A stretch of DNA of 64,000 nt, taken from positions 1 to 64,000 of the forward strand of contig JAZNHT010000054.1 in the NCBI GenBank assembly GCA_045577175.1. The letters run 5' to 3'. The stretch's first letter is position 1, and each line of letters opens with the position of its first letter. The translations under genes and the position numbers were made by a program. The stretch is from SIG701 sp045577175. GTDB lineage: Bacteria; Bacillota; Clostridia; Oscillospirales; CAG-272. This document shows, piece by piece, positions 1-7,261 of the stretch. Under the pieces are notes generated by a model. That model made no database searches. It saw only the letters and a program-made list of their open reading frames with translations, and was not told where the DNA came from.

Positions 1-140
1 CTTCGTCACGGAAAAGTAGCCACATCTGTGGCGGTAGAGCGAGTTTGCAAGTGTCAAATGTTTCAGAGGGCTTTCAGCCCTGCCGGTAACAGGTCCTTAT
101 AGGGCTGAGCAAACCACCGGCTTAGCCGGTGGTTATGATT
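1..140 (+). mobile_element. possible IS200/IS605-type right end with structured RNA
   Basis: No convincing protein is encoded here, but the stretch is rich in hairpins. A 6-bp stem pairs 67-72 with 76-81. The same 76-81 arm can instead pair with 101-106, enclosing a CCTG/CAGG stem. A perfect 10-bp hairpin with a TTA loop (112-121 with 125-134) follows and then the sequence turns AT-rich. Compact GC-rich hairpins just inside the right end are typical of IS200/IS605 elements, where the 3' end of tnpB overlaps a guide-type RNA. The transposase gene would lie to the left of the window and is not seen, so this is inference. A plain terminator of an upstream gene is the alternative for the last hairpin, although no T-run follows it. 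Confidence 0.4.
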
Positions 141-173
141 CAATGATTAACTGCGATGTTTACAAACTGCTTC

Positions 174-202
174 TTGCTTTTTACGATAATATGTGCTATA
201 AT
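174..202 (+). promoter_or_regulatory. sigma-A promoter of the flavodoxin-like gene
   Basis: TTGCTT (174-179) and a perfect TATAAT (197-202) are separated by 17 bases. Transcription would start about 7 bases downstream, leaving a short leader before the ribosome binding site GGAGGT at 219-224. Confidence 0.75.
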
Positions 203-231
203 ATGTGCAGTTTATTTTGGAGGTAATTCAA

Positions 232-663
232 ATGGCAGCATCCGCACCGGTGAAAATGCGTGTAATGTGCGCATCCACCAAAGGAAAAATCAAAACGTAC
301 GCAACCGCACTCAGCGAGGCGTTCAAGTGCCGCGTGGACGACGTTCCGCCAGCATATTCCTGCGACAAGGAGCGTCTCGTTCTTATCGTCGCATCTCTCA
401 AGGGCGATCCGAGCGACAAGCTCCGCCGCTTCTGCGGTGAGCTGAACCCGTCCCGCGCATACAACGTCGCACTTGTTATTGATAACGAATCTCAGAAAAA
501 AGGCGTGGAAATTCTCAAAAACACCCTCCGCGAAGCAGGAACAAACGTAGTGGACGAAGTATACTATGTAAAAGCAGGTCTTTTCAGCGGATCCAAAATT
601 TCCCTTGAGGAGCGTACCGCTATCGTAAAGTGGGCGGAAAGCATTGCAGAGTCTATTAAATAA
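232..663 (+). CDS. small flavodoxin-like protein of unknown function
   Basis: A 143-residue soluble protein that I do not firmly recognise. The ATG at 232 is chosen because GGAGGT lies 7 bases upstream; an in-frame GTG at 205 has no such site. It opens with a basic beta strand followed by a small-residue loop (CASTKGK, near residues 13-19), then alternating hydrophobic strands and helices (LVLIVAS, NVALVID), and ends with a helix containing WAES. That pattern suggests a flavodoxin-type alpha/beta fold, and the S/T-rich loop could bind phosphate or FMN, but the usual T/S-x-T-G-x-T loop is not clear. It is monocistronic, with its own promoter, next to a possible IS end. Confidence 0.55.
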   Translation: MAASAPVKMRVMCASTKGKIKTYATALSEAFKCRVDDVPPAYSCDKERLVLIVASLKGDPSDKLRRFCGELNPSRAYNVALVIDNESQKKGVEILKNTLREAGTNVVDEVYYVKAGLFSGSKISLEERTAIVKWAESIAESIK

Positions 664-741
664 TATCCAGCAGGATCCGAGCGAAAATCGCGCGGCTCTT
701 CCCTTTTTTCTAAGAAAATCAGGATTTTTTCAAAAAAGCTC

Positions 742-770
742 TTGACAAAACAGTCTGTCTGTGGTATACT
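742..770 (+). promoter_or_regulatory. strong sigma-A promoter of the ylxM-ffh operon
   Basis: A consensus TTGACA (742-747) and TATACT (765-770) are separated by 17 bases. This is the only good promoter upstream of ylxM-ffh-rpsP-khpA. Confidence 0.85.
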
Positions 771-814
771 CTGTAAAGTGTTTTGCTTTACAGCTGTTTT
801 CGGAGGATGACACC

Positions 815-1168
815 ATGTTTCAGAAAGATATGCGCCTTGCGCTTCTGCTGGATTACTACGGCGATCTTCTCAGCGAACAGCGGCGACTGATTATGGAGCT
901 TTACTACTGCGAGGACCTTTCCCTTTCCGAGATCGCTGAAAACACCGGCATCACAAGACAGGCCGTGCGCGATTCCATAAAAAAAGGGGAGGCTGAGCTG
1001 CACCGCATGGATGATGCGCTCCATCTTGCAGATCGGATAAGTGCCATTCAAGACAGAACCCGCACTGCGGCAGAACACCTCACCGAGATTTTGAAAAATG
1101 TTCCCGAAGGAGAGATACACACTTCCCTGTCGACTCTTCTTGCAAGCATTGAAGCAATCCCGGGGTAA
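815..1168 (+). CDS. ylxM: YlxM-family helix-turn-helix protein
   Basis: A 117-residue protein of the YlxM/p13 (UPF0122) family, which is encoded immediately before ffh in most Bacillota and is thought to act with the signal recognition particle. The N-terminal half resembles sigma-factor region 4: LLSEQRRLIMELYY, then the helix-turn-helix LSLSEIAENTGITRQAVR, about residues 20-55. The ATG at 815 is preceded by CGGAGGA. An upstream GTG at 761 lies inside the promoter and is rejected. The stop is 21 bases before ffh, so the two are co-transcribed. The family's exact role is not settled. Confidence 0.9.
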   Translation: MFQKDMRLALLLDYYGDLLSEQRRLIMELYYCEDLSLSEIAENTGITRQAVRDSIKKGEAELHRMDDALHLADRISAIQDRTRTAAEHLTEILKNVPEGEIHTSLSTLLASIEAIPG

Positions 1169-1189
1169 ATAAACAAAGCGGAGGTCACT

Positions 1190-2533
1190 ATGTTTGACAG
1201 CTTAGCAGATAAGCTCGCGAATGCCTTTAAGAAATTCAAAAACAAAGGTAAACTGACTGAAGCCGATGTCAAAGAAGGTATGCGTGAGATCAAGCTCGCG
1301 CTTCTGGAAGCGGATGTAAACTTCAAAGTCGTCCGTGAATTTGTAAAAACTGTATCCGAGCGTGCTGTCGGTGCCGATGTACTGGAAAGCCTTGTGCCCG
1401 CACAGCAAATCGTGAAAATCGTCAATGAAGAGCTGATCGCTCTGATGGGCGGATCGCAGGCAAAGCTCGATATTGCGTCCAAACCGCCGACTGTTGTTAT
1501 GATGGTCGGTCTGCAAGGTTCGGGTAAAACAACGCACAGCGCGAAGATCGCATCCATGTACAAAAAGCAAGGCAAGCGACCTCTGCTCGTTGCGTGTGAC
1601 GTATACCGCCCTGCCGCAATCAAACAGCTTCAGGTTGTAGGTGAGCAGATCGGTGTCCCCGTGTTCTCCATGGGCGCGGAGGTCTCTCCTGTTGAGATTG
1701 CGAAGAATGCACTCGTCCATGCGAACAAGCACGGGCACGACATGGTTTTTATCGATACAGCAGGTCGTCTGCACGTAGACGAGGTGCTGATGACAGAGCT
1801 TTCCAACATCAAGGATGCTGTGTCTCCCACGGAGATTCTCTTGGTGATTGATGCAATGCTCGGTCAGGACGCTGTAAATGTGGCGGAATCCTTTAACAAT
1901 CTTCTTGACATCACCGGTGTCGTCCTCACCAAGCTGGACGGCGATACACGAGGCGGTGCGGCACTTTCCGTCCGTCACGTGACCGGCAAGCCGATCAAAT
2001 TCGTTGGTGTCGGCGAGAAGATGGACGCGCTTGAGCCGTTCCATCCCGACCGTATGGCATCGAGAATCCTCGGCATGGGCGATGTGCTCACACTCATTGA
2101 GAAAGCACAGCAATCCTTTGACGAAAAGAAAGCCGAGGAGCTTGAGAAAAAACTTCGCGAATCCACGTTCGATCTGAACGATTTTCTCGACCAGTTCCGC
2201 CAAATGCGCGATATGGGCTCCATGGAGCAGCTGATCGGAATGATCCCCGGCGTAAAACCGGGTGCGCTGAAAGATGCACAGATCGACGAGAAAGCACTTT
2301 CGCGCACGGAGGCGATCATCCTCTCCATGACGCAGAAGGAGCGCGAAAAACCGGCGATCATCAATGCATCCCGCCGCAAGCGTATCGCGGTCGGCAGCGG
2401 TACTTCGGTTGAGGAAGTCAATAAACTTCTGAGACAGTTTGAGCAGATGAACAAGATGATTAAACAATTCGGCGGGATGACAAATGCCCGCGGAAAACGA
2501 CGCAGGATGAAAATGCCGTTCGGTTTAGGCTGA
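1190..2533 (+). CDS. ffh: signal recognition particle protein Ffh (SRP54)
   Basis: The GTPase subunit of the bacterial signal recognition particle, which binds SRP RNA and signal peptides of nascent membrane proteins and docks with FtsY. The 447 residues are full length: N-domain helices (1-95), the G domain with P-loop GLQGSGKTT (107-115), DTAGRL, TKLDGDTRGGAA, and a methionine-rich C-terminal M domain ending in a basic KRRRMKMPFGLG tail. Its start has GGAGG seven bases upstream. It is co-transcribed with ylxM before it and rpsP after it (47-base gap). The matching SRP RNA lies in this window at 32.6-32.9 kb. Confidence 0.98.
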   Translation: MFDSLADKLANAFKKFKNKGKLTEADVKEGMREIKLALLEADVNFKVVREFVKTVSERAVGADVLESLVPAQQIVKIVNEELIALMGGSQAKLDIASKPPTVVMMVGLQGSGKTTHSAKIASMYKKQGKRPLLVACDVYRPAAIKQLQVVGEQIGVPVFSMGAEVSPVEIAKNALVHANKHGHDMVFIDTAGRLHVDEVLMTELSNIKDAVSPTEILLVIDAMLGQDAVNVAESFNNLLDITGVVLTKLDGDTRGGAALSVRHVTGKPIKFVGVGEKMDALEPFHPDRMASRILGMGDVLTLIEKAQQSFDEKKAEELEKKLRESTFDLNDFLDQFRQMRDMGSMEQLIGMIPGVKPGALKDAQIDEKALSRTEAIILSMTQKEREKPAIINASRRKRIAVGSGTSVEEVNKLLRQFEQMNKMIKQFGGMTNARGKRRRMKMPFGLG

Positions 2534-2580
2534 CGGATTTTTATACAAAAAATTTACTATTTTATTTGGAGGAAATCCCC

Positions 2581-2823
2581 ATGGTTAAGATCAGACTTAA
2601 GAGACTCGGTGCACACAAGAACCCCTTCTACCGCATCGTTGTCGCAGACTCCCGCTATCCCCGCAACGGTCGTTTCATCGAAGAGCTCGGTTACTACGAT
2701 CCGATGAAGACCCCTGCTGATGTCAAGCTCGATATGGAGAAGGTTGAGAAGTGGCTGAAGAACGGCGCACAGCCGACTGAGACTGTCCGCGCACTCATCA
2801 ACAAGGCAAGCGGTAACAAATGA
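2581..2823 (+). CDS. rpsP: 30S ribosomal protein S16
   Basis: An 80-residue S16, a small primary-assembly protein of the 30S subunit. The start MVKIRLKRLGAHKNPFYRIV and the following DSRYPRNGRFIEELGYYDP are diagnostic. The ATG at 2581 follows TTTGGAGGAAATCCCC. The stop overlaps the start of the KH-domain gene (ATGA), showing translational coupling. Confidence 0.98.
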   Translation: MVKIRLKRLGAHKNPFYRIVVADSRYPRNGRFIEELGYYDPMKTPADVKLDMEKVEKWLKNGAQPTETVRALINKASGNK

Positions 2824-3089
2824 TGGATTCCAATATCGGCGTACCCTGCCAGGACATTGATCTGAGCCGCGTTCTTGCCGATATGGCGCGTGCCATTGTT
2901 GAGCACCCGGAGAAGGTATCCGTTACCGAGGCTGAAAACGAGGACGGCATTCTGCTGACTCTTTCGGTTGACGAAGAGGATATGGGCATGGTTATCGGCA
3001 AGCACGGTAAAATTGCCCGCGCACTTCGGACGGTTATGAAAGCTGCGGCAAAAATCGCAGACAAAAAGATCACGGTAGATATTCAGTAA
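2820..3089 (+). CDS. khpA: KhpA-family KH-domain RNA-binding protein
   Basis: An 89-residue single KH-domain protein (YlqC/KhpA family) that usually sits after rpsP. In other Bacillota it forms a complex with KhpB/Jag and binds small RNAs and mRNAs. The KH signature GXXG is seen as VIGKHGKIARALRT in the second half. Two tandem ATGs at 2820 and 2823 overlap the rpsP stop; the first is listed. An N-terminal extension of about 12 residues is slightly longer than usual. A terminator follows directly. The rimM-trmD-rplS genes that often continue this operon are absent. Confidence 0.92.
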   Translation: MMDSNIGVPCQDIDLSRVLADMARAIVEHPEKVSVTEAENEDGILLTLSVDEEDMGMVIGKHGKIARALRTVMKAAAKIADKKITVDIQ

Positions 3090-3091
3090 AG

Positions 3092-3128
3092 AAAAACCGG
3101 CTTTTCCAAACGGAAAGGTCGGTTTTTT
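3092..3128 (+). terminator. Rho-independent terminator after khpA
   Basis: The arms AAAACCGGCTTTTCC and GGAAAGGTCGGTTTT form a long stem with G-U pairs around an AAAC loop, followed by a six-T run. It lies 3 bases after the khpA stop. Confidence 0.85.
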
Positions 3129-3190
3129 CGTATATTTGCACCTATCGGGCGAATACTAAATCCGAAATCAAAAAATTGTGAGGATGAACG

Positions 3191-4144
3191 GTGACGGATA
3201 TACGGAAAATCGGAATCGTAGGGATCGGAAATGTCGGTGCAACGATCGCTTACACACTTATGGAGAGCAAGATGTTCTCCGAGATGGTACTGATCGATCT
3301 GAATACGGAAAAAGCATACGGAGAGGCGATGGATTTGAATCATTGCCTTCCGTTTCTCTCCCCTATGCAGATTTACAGCGGTAATTACAACGATCTGACG
3401 GGGGCAGGTATCGTAATTATCGCGGCAGGCGTCGGGCAAAAGCCGGGCGAGACGCGCATCGATCTCGTGCAGCGAAACACAGACGTTCTGCGTACAATCA
3501 TGGATCGGATCACGGTGGTAAACCCGGACTGTATTCTGTTGCTTGTCACAAATCCCGTGGATATTCTGACGTATGTATCGCTCAAGCTGTCCGGTTTTCC
3601 GCCGCATCGCGTAATCGGCTCCGGCACGGTGCTTGATACAGCGCGGCTGAAATATCTTGTCGGAGAAAAACTGAACGTCGATCCGCGCAACGTACACTCC
3701 TTCATCATTGGGGAGCACGGCGACAGCGAGCTTGCCGTGTGGAGCGGTGCAAACGTATCGGGGATCAATATTCAGGACTACTGCCCAATCTGCGATCACT
3801 GCGGACACATGGACGAGCTGTACAGCCTCCACGGCTATGTGAAAGACAGCGCCTATGAGATCATCCGCGGCAAGGGTGCGACGTACTACGCGATTGCGCA
3901 GGCGACGAAACGAATTGTAGAGGCGATCGTGCGCGACGAAAACACAATCCTGCCCGTCTCCACGTATCTGAATGGGCAGTACGGGCTTACAGACATCTGT
4001 ATGAGCATCCCTGCTGTTATCGGGCGCAGCGGCGTTAAGCACGTACTCGACTTCCCCCTCAGTGATTCCGAACACACCGCACTGATGAAATCAGCCGAAA
4101 TTCTCAAATCTGTAGCGGACTCGCTGATCCTTACCAAAGTGTAA
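3191..4144 (+). CDS. ldh: L-lactate dehydrogenase
   Basis: NAD-dependent reduction of pyruvate to L-lactate in the cytoplasm, regenerating NAD+ during fermentation. The 317 residues are full length. Visible are the Rossmann loop GIGNVG (11-16), the mobile loop AGVGQKPGETR, whose Gln favours pyruvate over oxaloacetate (malate dehydrogenases have Arg there), TNPVD, the Asp of LDTARLKYLVG, and the catalytic histidine in IGEHGDSE. The GTG start at 3191 has GAGGA spaced 8 bases upstream. It stands alone between two terminators. The region 3130-3190 shows no clear promoter match, and I see no obvious Rex operator. Confidence 0.95.
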   Translation: MTDIRKIGIVGIGNVGATIAYTLMESKMFSEMVLIDLNTEKAYGEAMDLNHCLPFLSPMQIYSGNYNDLTGAGIVIIAAGVGQKPGETRIDLVQRNTDVLRTIMDRITVVNPDCILLLVTNPVDILTYVSLKLSGFPPHRVIGSGTVLDTARLKYLVGEKLNVDPRNVHSFIIGEHGDSELAVWSGANVSGINIQDYCPICDHCGHMDELYSLHGYVKDSAYEIIRGKGATYYAIAQATKRIVEAIVRDENTILPVSTYLNGQYGLTDICMSIPAVIGRSGVKHVLDFPLSDSEHTALMKSAEILKSVADSLILTKV

Positions 4145-4175
4145 AAAAATGCTGCACATAATGTGCAGCATTTTT
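4145..4175. terminator. bidirectional terminator between ldh and the Gfo/Idh gene
   Basis: AAAAATGCTGCA pairs perfectly with TGCAGCATTTTT around a short loop, giving an A-tract on one side and a T-tract on the other. It serves convergent genes on both strands. Confidence 0.85.
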
Positions 4176-4182
4176 CACTGAA

Positions 4183-5343
4183 TCAGAATGTGCCGTCGAG
4201 ATTGACTGCCTTAGCAGCGGATGCGTCCTTCTTAACGGTGGAGTTCTTGATCTGCTCCTGAAGCAGTTCGTAGAACTTGGCACCGTCATTCGGGAGATCA
4301 ACGAAATCGTTCGTCCAGGTGGACTGCATGATTGCGTTGGAAATGGACAGACCGTTGATTCCCTCGTAACCGGGCGCGAGAAGCTCCTCACCGAACAGGA
4401 TGTGGTTGGTGAAGTTGTTCATGATGTCAACATGACCGCCGGAAATGGCGGGATACTGAATCTCCTCAACCGTCTGGTCAATCTTTTTGAAGCCTTCGGT
4501 CGTCGAGAAACAGTACTCTCTTTCGTCCTCAGCGAGCTTCGTGTAGGTGAGCTTATAGTTTTCGTAAACGAGCTTACCCTTGGAGCCGGAGATTTCGAGA
4601 CGGTTGGTACCGGGGCACTCACCGGTAGTGGAAATAAACACAGCAGTTGCACCGTTCTCGTACTCAGCGAAAGCGGTTACATCGTCATCAACCTCGATGT
4701 TATGATACTTACCGAAGGAGCAGAAGCCGCGGATACGCTTCGGCATACCGAAGATCCACTGCCAGAGGTCGAGGTTGTGGGGGCACTGGTTGATGAGAAC
4801 GCCGCCGCCCTCACCGGACCACGTTGCGCGCCAGCCGCCGTTATCGTAGTAAGCCTGCGTGCGGTACCAGTCGGTGATGATCCATACACATCTCTTGAGA
4901 TCGCCGAGCGCGCCGGACTGTACGATCTCGCGCAGCTTCTGGTGAGCAGGATATGTACGCTGGTTGAACATAATACCGAAGACCTTGCCGCTGTTTTTAG
5001 CAACTTCCATGAACTCACGAACCTTCTGCGTATATACGCCGACCGGCTTCTCGGTGAGAACGTGGAGTCCTGCATTGAATGCCTCAATACCGATGACAGG
5101 ATGCAGATAGTGCGGCGTTGCAATAAGGACTGCATCCACAAGACCGCTGTTCAGAAGATCCTTGTAGTCAGCGAAGTAAGCGACAGAATCGCCGTACAGC
5201 TCACGTACAGCATCCAGACGAGCCGGATTCACATCACATACAGCCGTAAGCACACCGTTGGCAATATCGCCTGCATGGAATTTTTTGACATGGCTGGTAC
5301 CCATACCGCCGATGCCGATGATACCAAATCTGAGTTTCTCCAT
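4183..5343 (-). CDS. Gfo/Idh/MocA-family oxidoreductase
   Basis: A 386-residue NAD(P)-dependent sugar or cyclitol oxidoreductase of the Gfo/Idh/MocA superfamily. The N-terminal Rossmann fold shows GIIGIGGMGTSHVKKF (residues 7-22), then VLIATPHYLHPVIGIEAF and the family motif LTEKPVG (about residues 95-101). The C-terminal half (GGGVLINQCPHNLDLWQW) carries the substrate-binding beta sheet with the usual D/H dyad. The substrate cannot be told from sequence. AGGAGG precedes the ATG, and it has its own promoter and the shared terminator, so it is monocistronic. It is convergent with ldh. Confidence 0.9.
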   Translation of the reverse strand: MEKLRFGIIGIGGMGTSHVKKFHAGDIANGVLTAVCDVNPARLDAVRELYGDSVAYFADYKDLLNSGLVDAVLIATPHYLHPVIGIEAFNAGLHVLTEKPVGVYTQKVREFMEVAKNSGKVFGIMFNQRTYPAHQKLREIVQSGALGDLKRCVWIITDWYRTQAYYDNGGWRATWSGEGGGVLINQCPHNLDLWQWIFGMPKRIRGFCSFGKYHNIEVDDDVTAFAEYENGATAVFISTTGECPGTNRLEISGSKGKLVYENYKLTYTKLAEDEREYCFSTTEGFKKIDQTVEEIQYPAISGGHVDIMNNFTNHILFGEELLAPGYEGINGLSISNAIMQSTWTNDFVDLPNDGAKFYELLQEQIKNSTVKKDASAAKAVNLDGTF

Positions 5344-5382
5344 AATTTCCTCCTAAAAAATACATTATAATGGATTGTCTAC

Positions 5383-5411
5383 ATTATAACGCATTTGCCA
5401 TCAAATTGCAA
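5383..5411 (-). promoter_or_regulatory. sigma-A promoter of the Gfo/Idh gene
   Basis: On the minus strand TTGCAA (5406-5411) is followed after 17 bases by TATAAT (5383-5388). A second TATAAT-like block lies nearer the gene. Confidence 0.75.
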
Positions 5412-5464
5412 TACCTTTTATGGAAATTGAGGCGGATTATTTGTGTTTTTTTGAGTGCGGGGGG

Positions 5465-5500
5465 CATAAAAAGAACCGTCGGAAAAACCGACGGTTCTTT
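5465..5500 (-). terminator. terminator of the hydrogenase operon
   Basis: A perfect 13-bp stem (5470-5482 with 5488-5500) has a five-base loop. On the minus strand it is followed by a T-run. It lies just after the hydA stop. Confidence 0.9.
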
Positions 5501-5505
5501 GAAAA

Positions 5506-7242
5506 TTACTTACCGCGCTTTACGTAGTGCGTATGCAGAATCTCATGAGCGAGGTGACTGTTGGGCTCACCAAGGAAGTCCTCATAGAGCTTCTTAACAA
5601 TGGAGTTCTCGTGAGACTTACGGAGATCCATGTTCTTGTCTGCCGTGTACAGAACGGCAGCGCGCTTAGCCTTCAAATCTACGCTGTTGCGGACAGATGC
5701 CGGCTGATACGGCTGACCGCCGCCGTTGACGCATCCGCCCGGGCAGCCCATGATCTCGATGAAATCAACCTTGTACGTGCCGTCCTGAACGCCCTTGAGG
5801 AGCTTGGAAGCATTTGCAGTGCCGCTGGCAACTGCAACGTTGAGGGTGAGATCGCCGAGCTTGTAGGTAGCGAACTTGATGCCTTCCGTGCCGCGAACAT
5901 CGGTGAAGTCGAGCTTCTCGAGCTTCGTACCGAGGATAACCTCAGCAGCGGTACGGAGAGCAGCCTCCATAACACCGCCGGTAGCGCCGAAGATAACGCC
6001 TGCGCCGGAACCGGTGTCAACAGGGGAATCGAACTTCTCGTTCGGAAGAGAACGGAACTCAACGCCTGCAACCTCGATCATGCGGGCAACTTCACGCGTG
6101 GTGATTGCGTAATCAACGCCCGGAACGCCTTCAACATCCTGACCGTCACGGGTAACCTCAAATTTCTTTGCGGTACACGGAATAGCGGATACGAATACAA
6201 CGTCCTTGGGATCCAGTCCCATCTTCTTGGCGTAGTACGCCTTGTAGATTGCGCCGAACATCTGCTGCGGAGACTTACAGGTGGAGAGATTCTCGGTCAT
6301 CTCCGGGAAGTAATGCTCGCAGTACTTAACCCATCCGGGCGAGCAGGAGGTAATCATCGGAAGAACGCCGTTGTTCTTCAGACGTCCGAGGAACTCGGTA
6401 GCCTCTTCCATGATGGTGAGGTCAGCCGTGAAGTTCATATCATATACGCCGTCGAAGCCGACTCTCTTGAGAGCGGCAACCATCTGACCCTCAACATCCG
6501 TACCGGGCTCGTAGCCGAAGCACTCACCGATGGTAGCGCGGATGGAGGGAGCGGTGCAGATTGCAACGTGCTTGGTCGGATCGTTGATTGCCGCAAACAC
6601 AGCATCCGTATCGTCGCGCTCATAGAGTGCACCGGTCGGGCAGGCAACGATACACTGACCGCAGTTGATACAAGAGGTCTCGGCGAGCTTGAGACCGTTC
6701 GGAGAAACGATCTCAGTGTCATAACCGCGGTTAGCCATACCGATAACGCCGATCTCCTGCAGATTGTTACAAGCGGCAACACAGCGGCGGCAAAGGATAC
6801 ACTTGCTGTTATCGCGGATGATCGAAACAGAAGAATTGTCGATCTCGCACTCACAGTCATCGGAACGGAAGTAGTTCTCGTCTACGCCGTACTCGTTTGC
6901 GAGCTTCTGGAGCTCACAGGTGGTGGAGCGAACGCAGGAGAGGCACTTCTTGTTGTGTGCGGAGAGAACGAGCTCAAGGTTCATCTTGCGAGCTGCCTTC
7001 ACCTTCTCGGTGTTGGTGAAAATCTCCATGCCATCCGCTACGGGATAGACACAGGAGGTAACGAGACCGCGTGCGCCGACAACCTCAACAAGGCAAAGAC
7101 GGCAAGCACCGATTTCGTTTATATCCTTCAGGTAGCACAGAGTCGGAATGTTGATTCCGGCAACCTTAGCGGCATCCAGAACGGTCGCGTTCTTGGGAAC
7201 CTCGACCTCAATGCCGTTTACTTTTACTTTAACCATATCCAT
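5506..7242 (-). CDS. hydA: [FeFe] hydrogenase catalytic subunit HydA (multimeric, bifurcating type)
   Basis: Catalytic subunit of a trimeric HydABC-type hydrogenase that makes H2 using NADH and reduced ferredoxin together. In order, over 578 residues: plant-type [2Fe-2S] domain (CYLKDINEIGACRLC), His-ligated [4Fe-4S] motif HNKKCLSCVRSTTC, two [4Fe-4S] motifs CILCRRCVAAC and CINCGQCIVAC, then the H-cluster domain with L1 TSCSPGW, L2 IPCTAKK and L3 MGCPGGCVNGGGQP. L1 and L2 differ from the TSCCPGW and MPCTxKK of monomeric clostridial enzymes. It is last in the operon, 19 bases after hydB, and is followed by a perfect terminator. Maturases HydEFG are not in the window. Confidence 0.96.
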   Translation of the reverse strand: MDMVKVKVNGIEVEVPKNATVLDAAKVAGINIPTLCYLKDINEIGACRLCLVEVVGARGLVTSCVYPVADGMEIFTNTEKVKAARKMNLELVLSAHNKKCLSCVRSTTCELQKLANEYGVDENYFRSDDCECEIDNSSVSIIRDNSKCILCRRCVAACNNLQEIGVIGMANRGYDTEIVSPNGLKLAETSCINCGQCIVACPTGALYERDDTDAVFAAINDPTKHVAICTAPSIRATIGECFGYEPGTDVEGQMVAALKRVGFDGVYDMNFTADLTIMEEATEFLGRLKNNGVLPMITSCSPGWVKYCEHYFPEMTENLSTCKSPQQMFGAIYKAYYAKKMGLDPKDVVFVSAIPCTAKKFEVTRDGQDVEGVPGVDYAITTREVARMIEVAGVEFRSLPNEKFDSPVDTGSGAGVIFGATGGVMEAALRTAAEVILGTKLEKLDFTDVRGTEGIKFATYKLGDLTLNVAVASGTANASKLLKGVQDGTYKVDFIEIMGCPGGCVNGGGQPYQPASVRNSVDLKAKRAAVLYTADKNMDLRKSHENSIVKKLYEDFLGEPNSHLAHEILHTHYVKRGK

Positions 7243-7261
7243 TTTATTTACGGCTCCTTTC

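Noticed and set aside
112..134. Perfect 10-bp hairpin considered as a Rho-independent terminator
   Set aside because: No T-run follows on either strand; it fits the end of a transposable element better.
156..440. 94-codon plus-strand frame overlapping the flavodoxin-like gene
   Set aside because: It starts upstream of the -10 region and is out of frame with the gene that has the ribosome binding site.
664..741. Possible terminator between the flavodoxin-like gene and ylxM
   Set aside because: T-tracts are present, but the best stem is only four base pairs, too weak to list.
1202..2467. Minus-strand frame (421 codons) opposite ffh
   Set aside because: The plus-strand product is unmistakably Ffh.
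3092..3128. Repeated hairpins at several gene ends considered as one dispersed repeat family
   Set aside because: The stems at 3092, 4145, 5465, 29984 and 35800 have unrelated sequences and simply are separate terminators.
3130..3190. Possible promoter or Rex operator upstream of ldh
   Set aside because: TTGCAC at about 3136 has no good -10 at a standard distance, and no TTGTTAA-type palindrome is present.
4402..5370. Antisense frame (322 codons) opposite the Gfo/Idh gene
   Set aside because: It is a shadow of a gene with complete Rossmann and EKP motifs.
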